Part shown: positions 12,655 through 22,078 of the stretch, in pieces
Layout of the letters: every line of letters begins with the position of its first letter
How positions within the stretch are numbered: the stretch's first letter is position 1
Assembly: GCA_963576565.1 (NCBI GenBank)
Contig: OY755038.1
Location: 200,977,013-201,041,012, forward strand
Direction: 5' to 3'
DNA length: 64,000 nt
From: Aspidapion aeneum
Lineage: Eukaryota > Arthropoda > Insecta > Coleoptera > Brentidae
Notes under the pieces: generated by a model
What the model was told of the DNA's origin: nothing
Seen by the model: the letters and a program-made list of their open reading frames with translations, nothing else
The model's database searches: none
Program-made: the position numbers and the translations under genes

Positions 12655-13345
12655 TGTTACAGTGGCGCACCCAGAAATATGTCTTGGGGGGGAGCCGAAG
12701 CCTCATCATGTCGAATTTTAAGTTACTTTTTGTGTTTTTTCATGAAAAATTTGGAAAATATAAAAAAAATCTAAGGTTTGGCCTTCAGCCCCCCCCCTGG
12801 GTGCGCCCATGATGTTTCCTTGCAAAGAATACATCAGATAGTATGATCCGAAAAATCGAAGTGCATCTTTTTGGAGCTTTTCTGAATTCCTGAATTTTTG
12901 CGTTACGTAATTTAAGGACGTTCACTTAAGTGGTAAAAAGTAATGATGGTGTTACAGTGGCGCACCCAGGAATATGTCTTGGGGGGGGGCGAGGCCTCTT
13001 GGGGGGGGCCCGAAGCCTCATGATGTCGAAGTTTAAGCTACCTTTTGTGTTTTTGCATGAAATATGTGGAAAATATGTAGAAAAATCTAAGGTTTGCTCA
13101 TGATGTTCCCTTGCAAAGCAAACGTAATTACAAAAAATTATATTCCATAGTTATTATGTATTGGGGGGGGGCGAGGCCTCTTGGGGGGGCCCGAAGCCTC
13201 ATGATGTCGAAGTTTAAGCTACCTTTTGTGTTTTTGCATGAAATATGTGGAAAATATGTAGAAAAATCTAAGGTTTGCTCATGATGTTCCCTTGCAAAGA
13301 AAACGTAATTACAAAAAATTATATTCCATAGTTATTTTTTTGTAA
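12655..13345. repeat. Nested G-rich transposon ends with 181-bp tandem duplication
   Basis: CAGTGGCGCACCCAG ends occur at about 12661 and 12957. A CTGGGTGCGCCC end at about 12798-12809 looks like the complementary terminus of the first copy. Inside the second copy, a unit starting TTGGGGGGGG is duplicated in tandem with a period of about 181 bp (12979-13158 and 13160-13339), nearly identical. This is non-coding remnant DNA of a hAT-like or related MITE. Confidence 0.6.
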
Positions 13346-13390
13346 GTAACTAAACTCGTACTTAATTTTTGTTTTAATTAAGCCTAATTT

Positions 13391-13619
13391 TACTATTATA
13401 ACGCCTTTTTAATCTTGATACTTTACACAGAAGTTTAAAGAAAACAAAATTTTTGATTGTGTCAGTTGAAAATCTTGTATTTAGGATCATTTTGATAGAT
13501 GAAAACGTGTTGTTGATGTGTTATAAGTGTTGCGCTGGATAAGCAAATTATGCGGATGACCCTTTTGTTGTAGTGCCGGTTACTAAAAATCAAAATGTTC
13601 AAAATACGTGTGTTTAAAC
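13391..13619. repeat. Dispersed repeat copy 1 (second copy at the window end)
   Basis: This stretch aligns with 63732-63968. Both contain TTTTTGATTGTGTCAGTTGA, GCGCTGGATAAGCAAATTAT and GGTTACTAAAAATCA words, and both run into a CAGTGGCGTAC transposon end. No coding sequence is apparent. Confidence 0.6.
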
Positions 13620-13821
13620 AGTGGCGTACCCAGCGGGGGACTTAGGGGCTGAACCCCCCCCCCCAGAGCCACACAATTTTGACCCCTAAAACAAAAATTA
13701 TCCCCAAAATTCAATATTTAAATGTATTGATCTGCGCTCACGCTCCCTTCCTGAATCCATCTCAGCGTATTAATCCGCGCTCAAGCCTCCCCAGGATTCA
13801 TTTCTGCGTATGCCACTGGTT
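13620..13821. mobile_element. Short MITE with CAGTGGCGTACCCAG end
   Basis: The element begins CAGTGGCGTACCCAG and ends GCGTATGCCACTG. Flanks GTTTAAA (left) and GTTTAAC (right) look like an imperfect 7-8 bp target duplication, consistent with the hAT superfamily. There is no coding sequence. Confidence 0.5.
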
Positions 13822-14194
13822 TAACTATTAAATAAGACAAAAGACTGGTTCAACAGGAGTCAGTTAATTTTAAATGAGGAAAAGACCAAAATTCTATGAT
13901 AATTAACAATGCATTATGGAACCCAACTAACATTTAATCAAAAAGAAATTAATTTTTAACACATGCTAGAATATTAGGTGTTGTCATTGATAACAAGTTG
14001 AATTATTCACATACAAAATCTTTGTAGTAAATTAAGCAGAGCAAGCTATGTAAAAAGAGTTGTGTCTAAAGTATATGGCATTCTGTTATGGGGAGGCAGT
14101 AGTCATGTACAGAGCGGTCTTGTTCAACAAAAAAAAGTCATGCGCATCATATTTGGACTAAAAATTGTCGAAAGCACAGGCCCCTTAAATTATC

Positions 14195-14362
14195 AAGCCT
14201 GATCCTTAGTGTTGCCGCGTAGATGAGAGATTCTCGCCTCTCGTCTCGTCTCGTCCTCTCTTGACGAGACGAGAAAGATATTTCCTCTAAAATGAAAGCT
14301 TGAGACGAGGCGAGAGAAAGATCTTCTCTCGTCGAGAGATTCTCGTTTCTCTCGTTCTCTGG
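14195..14362. repeat. TCTCG/CGAGA low-complexity block
   Basis: Repeated TCTCG, CGAGACGAG and TTCTCTCG words on both strands make a self-complementary purine/pyrimidine-patterned block. It is non-coding. The arginine- and serine-rich open frame across it on the minus strand is a by-product of the repeat. Confidence 0.6.
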
Positions 14363-14423
14363 AACAAAAAGGGTTGGTTTTATACATTTTTAAGATCTTC
14401 CATCTGTTGGTATTGACCTATTA

Positions 14424-15860
14424 TACAAGGGGACAAATTGAAAAGGATCCACCTGGATTTTCTCGAAAGTGATACCTTGTTTTGTATCTCTCCAACTCTT
14501 TTTAAAATATATATCGCAGTAGCTCTAAAAAACTGGAAACGTAAAGTGCACGGCATGGGAATACAACTTAACGACCGCTTTATCATATACACACTACAGT
14601 TTGCTGACGACCAAGTAATTGTGGCTAATGATAAAGAAGACATGGAGTATATGATGAGAAAGTTAACAGAAGAATACCAAAAGTGGGGATTAACAGTGAA
14701 CGTGGACAAGACACAGTACTTATGTATTGGAACGAATCCAGTGAGTTAGTACTAGAAAATGGACAAACAATATCTCCATGCAATGAGTATGTATACTTGA
14801 GTGTAACATTTGATAAGACAGGAACAGACTGTAGAGAATTGGAAAAAAAGAATAGTAAAACCAAAAAAAGTTATTGGATGTCTTAACAGTATTTTATGGA
14901 GCAGAGAGATAAAAAATAATGTAAAATTTAACATATATGAAACAATGGTCAAAAGCACGCTGTTGTATGGAATAGAGACTTGTCGCGTAACAGAAAAATA
15001 CAAAACAAAAATGGAAAGTGTCGAAATGGATGCAATAAGAAGATCAATGAGAATATCTAGAATAGATCACATAAGAAATGAGATCATAAAAGAAAGAATG
15101 GGAATCGAGGGAAGCATAACGGATGACATCACTAAAAGGCAACTAATATGGTACGGCCATGTACAACGGATGAACTACGAAAGATTACCAAAGCAGGTTC
15201 TAGAATGGCAACCAATAGGGCGCAGAAAAAGAGGGCGTCCTAAACTAAAATGGCAACAGTCAATCCAAAGATCAATGAGTCAAAAAAATCTGACAGAGGA
15301 TGATTGTCAGGATCGAAGGAGGTGGAGAATAGGCGTCGGACAACGTAGAAAAACGTTCTAAACCGACAGAGTAGTAGTAGTAGTAGTAGTAGTAGATACC
15401 TTGTTTTGAAGCTCTCTTGAATATCTTTACCGTCTAAATATTTTGAAAATTCATTGATTAGTTTTTGAGATATTTGCTTTCAAATTTCCAAATTTAACAT
15501 GGAATGATAAAATAAAAATTAAATCTGAAAAATATAAAATTCTAATTAAATTTTTATTTTATCACTCCATGTTAAATTTGAAAGTTTGAAAGCAATTATC
15601 TCAAAAACTAAAGGTTAGATTTTTGAAATTTTTACACGGTTGTAAGGACACACAAAAGGCCTTTAAAACAAGGTATCACTAGACCCACTTTCCCTATTCA
15701 AAATATAGGGGTAAAGTATACCTCTCGAAGGGGGTTTGTGCTACAAAAATTTCAAGATAGCCAAAAGGTGTCCCTCTTACAAACAAAATCGACGTGTTTT
15801 GGCGTTTTTTTAATTTTGTGATAATTTTCAAGAAAATCCTTTTTAAATTGTCACCTTGTA
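14424..15860. mobile_element. Foldback MITE interrupted by a LINE
   Basis: The ends TACAAGGGGACAAATTG (14424) and AATTGTCACCTTGTA (15860) match the intact copy at 47107-47732. Body words shared with that copy include the AAAATATAGGGGTAAAGTAT segment and the ATTTTTATTTTATCA segment. The left arm has lost about 130 bp compared with the intact copy, and a LINE lies between 14485 and 15394. The element has no coding capacity of its own. Confidence 0.75.
14485..15394 (+). pseudogene. 5'-truncated non-LTR retrotransposon (reverse transcriptase C-terminal half)
   Basis: Plus-strand translation starts in the ISPTLFKIY region, passes the FADDQ catalytic motif at about 14600, and runs through the KWGLTVNVDKT and thumb regions to a basic tail with GRRKRGRPKLKW near 15215-15255, stopping at 15361. 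Two compensating frameshifts (near 14745 and 14810-14860) make it a pseudogene. The 3' end is a (TAG)n microsatellite rather than poly(A), as is common in RTE-like elements, so I favour an RTE-type LINE. The insertion is flanked by a 14-bp target duplication, GATACCTTGTTTTG, at 14471-14484 and 15395-15408. The endonuclease and most of the reverse transcriptase are missing. Confidence 0.8.
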
Positions 15861-15864
15861 TAGT

Positions 15865-16560
15865 TAAGCTGATAATTATGTACTGTTTTTTTTTAAATAA
15901 AAGTTTAAAAAAATTATTCACAAGCGGGAAATTTTAAATTTCTTCTCTAGCTTGGAGTAAATTTTTGTTATTTAGAAATTTGTTGATTTAAAAAAATGTT
16001 TTTAGACGATTCTTTAAAAAGCTAAAATTCTGAAAATCAAATAATTTTCTTGCCGAAATTAGTTTGTTTTTCATTTTGAAAAATGGAAAGCTCCGACGTA
16101 AAATCTGCTAGTTAAGAAAAGTGTAAAGGTCTCTGTAATGTGCGTTTATTTAAAAAAAAGCATAGAAATTTCTTGCCAAAAGATGTTCTTCCCTAAAAAT
16201 TGCCAGGGCCGGTTTGTTTGAGCCCATACAGCCCTGGAAGCAGATATGCGCATATAACTTTCAAACATTGAAATTCTCAAACAAACAGGCCCATCCATCG
16301 CATTAAGTTTAAAAAAAATAATAACAAAATATTTTTAATACTTATTTTAGTGTTTTTACTGTTTCCGAGTTATTAATATATTACGTACCTAGTTCTTAAT
16401 TTTTTTTTATTTACTCTTTATTTGGAAGCTTAAAAAGTAGTGTCGATTTTGTACAAAACTAAACATTATGGCTTATATTTAAGTACTTAGGCTAGGGGTT
16501 CCCTAGAAAAAAACGCAAGCTTTATGATTCCCCACTCTACAAAAGTTTGAGAACCACTGC
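15865..16560. other. Gene-free AT-rich stretch
   Basis: No gene or bounded repeat is identified. Only A/T-rich sequence and scattered dispersed-repeat fragments are visible. Confidence 0.35.
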
Positions 16561-16856
16561 TTTAGACAATTGTTTCAAAACCGCCGCGCCGGCGCAGTTG
16601 AGTAAATTAATTAAAGGTTTATTTATAGGTACCTTAAAGAAAAAAATGACTGTAACAAAACCTTAACTGAGCTAAGACTCGTAAAAAAAACATTATAAAA
16701 ATATTGTTAAATCTATTGGATATTTTTAAATTTAATTGTTCTGTTCTTCTAATTTTTAATTTTCCGTGATACTTTTCGTATCCGCTCAAAATCTACAAAA
16801 CGGACCATAGTACCATTTTGAGATAGATTGGTACAGGGCTTACTCATATGTTTATA
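16561..16856. repeat. Upstream block of gene C shared with genes E, F and G
   Basis: The block contains AAACCGCCGCGCC, AATTAATTAAAGGTTTA, TGTTCTTCTAATTT and GTGATACTTTTCGTA words that recur upstream of E (about 35130-35195 and 37180-37440) and G (about 48590-49250), and inverted upstream of F (about 47750-48060). It marks the outer part of the duplicated gene unit. No coding sequence is evident. Confidence 0.6.
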
Positions 16857-16864
16857 ATCAAAGC

Positions 16865-17221
16865 CAGCGGCGTAGCGTGCCCGAAAGGGCGGGGGGGGCG
16901 ACAGCTAAAAAGGGCGCCTCTGAAAACTGATGAAAAATCTTACGGCAAACAAAAAAATACCAAAAGGTCAAAAAGGCGCCTCTCACAAATCTTGCGGCCA
17001 AAAAAAAAGAACCGCGCCGTAAAAATTTGAACCGCGCCGTCTCCAAAAAAAAAAAAAAAGGTCATCATATGTCAGGAGGCGGCCGATAAGTCACAAGGGC
17101 GCCTAATCTTGCAACTAAAAAAATAAGGTCATCATGTATGAGGGGGCGGCCGATACGACACAAGGGCGCCACTACCCTCGGGGCGGGGGGGGGGCAACGA
17201 ACCCCCCACGCTACGCCGCTG
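16865..17221. mobile_element. hAT-type MITE, 357 bp, with 8-bp target duplication
   Basis: Terminal inverted repeats are CAGCGGCGTAGCGTG (16865) and CACGCTACGCCGCTG (ending 17221). The flanking 8-bp duplication ATCAAAGC is exact at 16857-16864 and 17222-17229, as expected of the hAT superfamily. The interior is G/C-rich with several GGGCGCC words and has no transposase. The related upstream block of gene E at about 37400-37430 lacks the element. Confidence 0.85.
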
Positions 17222-17268
17222 ATCAAAGCTAATAATAAAAGTTGTTAATTAATGGATTTAATCTCCAA

Positions 17269-18689
17269 AAGAGAAAGAATGGGATGAGCATTTTAAAAAT
17301 CTTTTTACTGAAGATAGAGCCGAAATCAAGGAAGAAAAAAGAGACAATATAATTAAAACGATGGGATCTCCAGTACCCCTCATAATCTCTGAGGTTAAAA
17401 ACGTGTGCACAACCTTAAAAAGCGGTAAATCTGCCGGACCCGGAAGTATCCCAGCTGAACTTATTAAATATGGCACTGAAGAACTGTTTTGGAGATTACG
17501 GAATCTTTTCCAAAAATATATAAATTGAACTGTAGTACCAACTGAGTGGAAAACGTCATATATATCCACAATACACAAAAAATGAAGGAAAGATATATGT
17601 GACAATTATAGAGGTGTATCTGTGACTAGTCCGCTGAGCAGAATATACGGTATAATAATAAGAAATAAAGTGGAGAGCGAATATAAAGGCATGGAGGCAG
17701 AAGAACAAGCCGGTTTCAGGGCGGGTAGGTCGACTTCAGATCATCTCTTTTGTATACCCCATGTTATTGAAAAGAAAATGGCATACGGACAAGAGCTGCA
17801 CGTCGATTTGCAGAAGGCATATGATAGTATACCACTAAATCTACTTTGGAAAGCGCTGGAAAACACAAACATAAGCGTACAACTAATTAAGGCCATCAGA
17901 GTTATACCGCAATAGTAAGGCAAAAGTTAAAATAAAAGCAAAACTAACCAAAGGCTTTTAAGCAAATAAAGGTCTTAAACAAGATTGCTGTATCTCGCCT
18001 ACGCTCTTCAAGATATACTTGGAACAAGTCCTTAAAGTATGGAAGAGAAAACGTCAAAACATGGGAATTCCGTTGGACGAAACCACCTTGTATACTTTAT
18101 GTTTCGCCGATGATCAGATAGTAGTATACCTCGAATATATGACACGAAAACTAATAGAAGAGTACAATAAGTGGGGACTAGAGGTTAATCTAAATAAGAC
18201 AGAGTATATGTGTATCGGTGGAACGAAACAGGATCTAACCTTAAATACCGGGCAGCGAGTTCAGTCCTGTGATGAGTATAAATACTTAGGTGTAAACCAC
18301 ACTGACGGAACACCAGACAAAGCTATAAAAGATCGAAACGTACAAGGAAGAAAAGCAATAACTTTATTAAATGGAATAATTTGGGACCAAAGTATATCAA
18401 AACATAACAAAAAGCTTATATATAACACCACTGTAAAAAGTATTATTACATACGGCCCAGAAGTATGGCCAATCAAGGATAGAACAGAAAAAATGCTTTC
18501 CGCTACGGAGATGGACTATTGGAGAAAAGCAGCAGGAAAATCAAAAAGAGAAAGAGTTACAAATCAAAGAATAAGAGAAATTATGACAGTGGGTCAAAGT
18601 ACTTTAGTGGATAATATAAGAACAAAAAAAACGAGTGGAGATTGGGTATCGGAAGACGTAGAACATTGTGAAACCGATAAATATATATA
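17269..18689 (+). pseudogene. Truncated, decayed non-LTR retrotransposon (reverse transcriptase)
   Basis: The plus-strand frame starts with an EWDEHFKNLF segment, then KSGKSAGPGSIPAELIKYG, NYRGVSVTSPLSRIYG, GFRAGRSTSDHLF, an LDLQKAYDSI-like stretch (here VDLQKAYDSI), GLKQDCCISPTLFKIYL and FADDQIVVY. Internal stops near 17526, 17583 and 17914, a frameshift around 17915-17990, a small deletion after FADD, and a large deletion of the C-terminal region just before the final RRTL-like segment show decay. The element is flanked by a 10-bp duplication, TAATCTCCAA (17259-17268 and 18690-18699). An uninterrupted version of the site is visible near 47790 (minus) and 49255. It belongs to the same LINE type as the fragment at 14.5-15.4 kb. 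Confidence 0.8.
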
Positions 18690-18954
18690 TAATCTCCAAT
18701 AAAAAAAAAAGCTGAGCCGAGTCGATATACTGTTGTTTATATAATATAAGGATAATGTTAATATTGCAGGAATATTGTAAGGAAAAATTTGCCAAATTTA
18801 AGTAAATTAAATAAATAAGTTGTTTAAATCAACCCACCAGCTAGATAAAAAACTTTCATAAGAATTATAAAAACGCTTGACAATGAGTAACACCCAAAAT
18901 GTATCTTCATTAAAAAAGTCATTAAGGTTAAGCAAGTTTCAGTTATAGTTTTAC

Positions 18955-18990
18955 TATAAAAACAATTTAATTTCGGCTAAGAGTATCAGT
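18955..18990 (+). promoter_or_regulatory. Core promoter of gene C
   Basis: TATAAAAAC box at 18955 and TCAGT initiator with its A at 18988 (33 bp apart). The predicted 5' UTR is 46 nt, to the ATG at 19034. The LINE insertion ends only about 255 bp upstream of the TATA box. Confidence 0.75.
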
Positions 18991-19033
18991 TTTTGGTTAT
19001 CAATAGCTGCCGAGACATATCCATAAATCTACA

Positions 19034-19851
19034 ATGAATCCTCAGGTAAGATATTAGTTATTAACTTGCAAAAAAGTGCTTACTCATACATAAATCAATG
19101 CTGCATATTTAGACCAGTGCAGATACATTTTGGAAGGGAAAAAAATTAGTAACAGAATAAATTTTTTAAATTTTGATTTTTATCTTCAAAACAATTTTTT
19201 TCTTTTTGACAAAATTTGGTCAATCCATCTATTTGTCTCTTTAATATGTTGAAATTTTTTAAAATTATTTTATTGATTTAAAATTTTTTTTTTTTATTTA
19301 AAAGCTAAAATGAGGCGTCATTTTCACCCGAAAATGCCCAAGTTCCGAAAGCAATTTTTTGTTAAGAAACTGGGGTTGTTTTTTTCTAGAAGACGTCTTT
19401 TTTAGATAGTGTAAAAAAAATACTCTGCCAATATATGGGCCCCTAAGCTCACACTAGGTACTATAATTATAGTGTACATGTGAGCTAATATAACTAAAAA
19501 CTGAAATATGTTTTATTTAACTCCAGACTAAATTACCTTTTGTTTGATACCACACAAGCCATGTTTTGAATTTTTGAAATCTACCCCCACCCTTAAAAAA
19601 AAACAAAAAATTAAAATGTATTTTGTTAAACTCCGGACTCAATTACCTTTCGTTTGATATCACACACGCCATATTTTCACATAAACTCTAATTTTTGAAA
19701 TCTACCCCCACCCTTTTATTTGGTTTCTGTTCGGTGGATTTTGTTCATTTTTAAATGGGACCATCTCGACCCTAGACCCAGCCTAGGTACCAAATTTCAT
19801 TAAAATCGGCCAAGCGGTTTTTGAGTTATGCGCGTTGGTCGTTACAGACAT

Positions 19852-19894
<43 letters not shown>

Positions 19895-21283
19895 TACAGA
19901 CAGACAGACAGACAGACAGACGGCGCAACAAAAAAGTTTCAAAATCATCTGAAACGCAAAGATATATAAAAATTTTTGAAATCGGAGCAACTTTTTTTTT
20001 CTCGAAAAAATTAGGATCACCATAGCTCACACTACTATAGTATAGTATATGTGTGAGCTAATAAACACAATGTAAAAATTTGCCAGGGAACAGAATTTAA
20101 GCCTTTTACAAAATAGCAAAATGAAAATATTGCAATGTAATTTAAATCAATATTCTTATGTGTAATTTTTGTATTTTACCGTGTCATTTTTTCGTATTTT
20201 CTGGAAAATATTTCCATAGTGATGTATATTTTCTAAAATAATCTAAAAATAGACGTCTTACCGAAAAATACAAGCACTGTTTTTTGAAAAAAATCTGCTT
20301 CCAGAACAGGCATTTTGTGGTTAAACTGGAGCCTCATTTTGGGTTTTAAATCAAAATAAAATGTAAAACTCAATATTTTGAGTTTAAAAAAATGTTGTTG
20401 TGCACATAAATGGGTCTATTTTCACCAATCTATGTTAAAAAAAGAAAAAATCAAAAATGAAAAAAACCGGTTTTTTCGTTTTTAATCGAACATTTTTAGA
20501 ATTATGTAAAAAAATAGTCAATACAAAGTTTTTTTACCCATCACTTTTGTATTTAGATTTTTTCGATAGGAGTCTAGTTTCGTTGAAAACCGTGAATATC
20601 TGTTACCACCCCTAAAATTTCACTCCATTTCACCCTAGGAACTCGGATCGATTGTAATTTATTTTTTCTGTTGGCTGCAATAGTTTCTTTTATTTCCTAT
20701 AGTTATTACTAATTTTTTGCATTTTTAAAAGGTATCTACACTGGTCTAGTTTTTGTATTTAGGTACCTATTTTCAGTTATTAAATACAAAAACAAAATTT
20801 TTAAATTTTTAGGTTCTCATCGCCTTCATAGCTTGCTTCGTCGCCGCCCAAGCACATGTACTTGTTGGCCCCTCAGCCGAAATCTTGCAAGCACCTATCA
20901 GCAGGACCACCCTAATTGGCAACGATGTTAGCTTAATCTCTGCTGTAGCACCTAGAAGCGAAATCATCCGTTTTGCCCCAGCTTTAACTCGTTACGCACC
21001 AACTTTAACTCGTTACGCCCCAGCTTTAACTCGTTACGCCCCAGCTCTAACTCATTACGCCCCTGCTCGCATTGCTGGGGACGTTATCGTAGCTGGCCCA
21101 TCTGGTACCATCTCTACCAAAAAACTTGCTGCTCCACTTCTAACTCGTGCTTCTCCACTTGTAGCCGACTACGCTCCAGTTGTAGCCTACGCCGCTGGTC
21201 ACGAATATGAAAAAGCATACTTGCATAATACTGAGGCTTTGTACCCTGATGGATCCTACAAACCAAAACTTTATGGATTTTAG
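19034..21283 (+). CDS. Cuticular protein gene C (two exons, LTRYAPA type)
   Basis: Exon 1 (19034-19045, MNPQ) has donor GTAAGA; exon 2 runs 20813-21283 after the acceptor TTTTTAG, phase 0. The 160-aa product has a signal peptide (MNPQVLIAFIACFVAAQA), the head LVGPSAEILQAPISRTTLIG, four to five LTRYAPA heptads (about 59-88), GPSGTIST at about 99-106, and a Tyr-rich tail ending KLYGF. It lacks the GGQIIHEEH segment of A, B, D, F and G and instead carries RSEIIRF; gene E shares this, so C and E form a subgroup. The 1767-bp intron contains a Helentron-like insertion. The likely role is structural cuticle protein. The product is shorter than its paralogues, and I see no break. Confidence 0.82.
19421..20062 (+). 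mobile_element. Helentron/DINE-like non-autonomous element in the intron of gene C
   Basis: The element carries a subterminal hairpin at 19446-19486 (AGCTCACAC...GTGAGCT), two to three AATTACCTTT(C/T)GTTTGAT direct repeats, a conserved core (CCAAATTTCATTAAAATCGG), a (CAGA)n microsatellite at about 19849-19920, and a right-end hairpin at 20024-20059. Paralogous introns of E and G lack the 642 bp at this point. The core, microsatellite and end-hairpin layout resembles non-autonomous Helitron-like elements; the assignment is by architecture only. It encodes no protein, and open frames across the CAGA tract are artefacts. Confidence 0.7.
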
Positions 21284-21289
21284 GATGTG

Positions 21290-22075
21290 CGAAGTATAGC
21301 CCCTGTGGGTTTTCAATTTTGATTTATTGTAATCAGAGAAAAATACATTATTTTTGGAACATATTATTTAATAGTTTTTTTCATATTTCAATCTAAAAGA
21401 ATGCATTTTATAATACCAGTTATTAATTTTTATTCGAACTTGCTTAAATAATAATGCATGCAAGTATCAAATGGATATTTCGCTCTTTAATGTATGTTTA
21501 ACACATTATTGTGGGGCAGATAATTTGAACATTTATTTATTTATTAAATAATTAATACCTAAAAAGTTTTGCAAAAATTGTGGTGACCAATGAAATTATG
21601 AGTACCCTCGATTTTTTTTATCTGCGACCCACATGATAAGTGTCATGGCCCTACTGGGCTACCGTAGTATGCATATATGATCCAATGAATTATATACGAA
21701 GTAATATATATGTTACAGACCATATTTAAAATTAGACCGTAAAGGACATATCATAATTTTTGAGATAACTTTTTGACAGTTAGCAACTGTTTACCATAAT
21801 AAATAACATAGGCCAACGAAAAAAAGTTGTCAAAATTTGTCTCAAAGATAATGGTATGGGGTTTATGTATATGGCCTAGGTCGCATACAGACAGTCTAAA
21901 TTGGGCAGACCGTATGTAAAAAATATGGTATTTCATATACGGACTAGACCGTTTATATACGGCGCGGCGTATTGTGATTCAGGCCGTATGCTCGATGGCA
22001 GTGTTTCCAAGCATCTTGACAGTTTACCGCTTTTTTGCTGTTGTTTACAAAGTATTTTATCTGAAAATAATAGTT
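21290..22075. other. 3' flank of gene C and gene-free stretch
   Basis: The first 150 bp match the 3' flank of gene E (GATTTATTGTAATCAGAGAA word). Beyond about 21750 a dispersed repeat containing AATTTTTGAGATAACTTTTT and TAGGCCAACGAAAAAAAGT is shared with about 63600-63700. No gene is seen. Confidence 0.5.
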
Positions 22076-22078
22076 AAA

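Noticed and set aside
14193..14387. Arg/Glu/Ser-rich minus-strand frame
   Set aside because: It is produced by the TCTCG/CGAGA low-complexity block.
19826..20030. Small proteins rich in Cys-Leu-Ser-Val or Thr-Asp-Arg-Gln at 19.8, 30.2 and 31.0 kb
   Set aside because: They are translations of the (CAGA)n microsatellite within Helentron-like elements, open in several frames at once.
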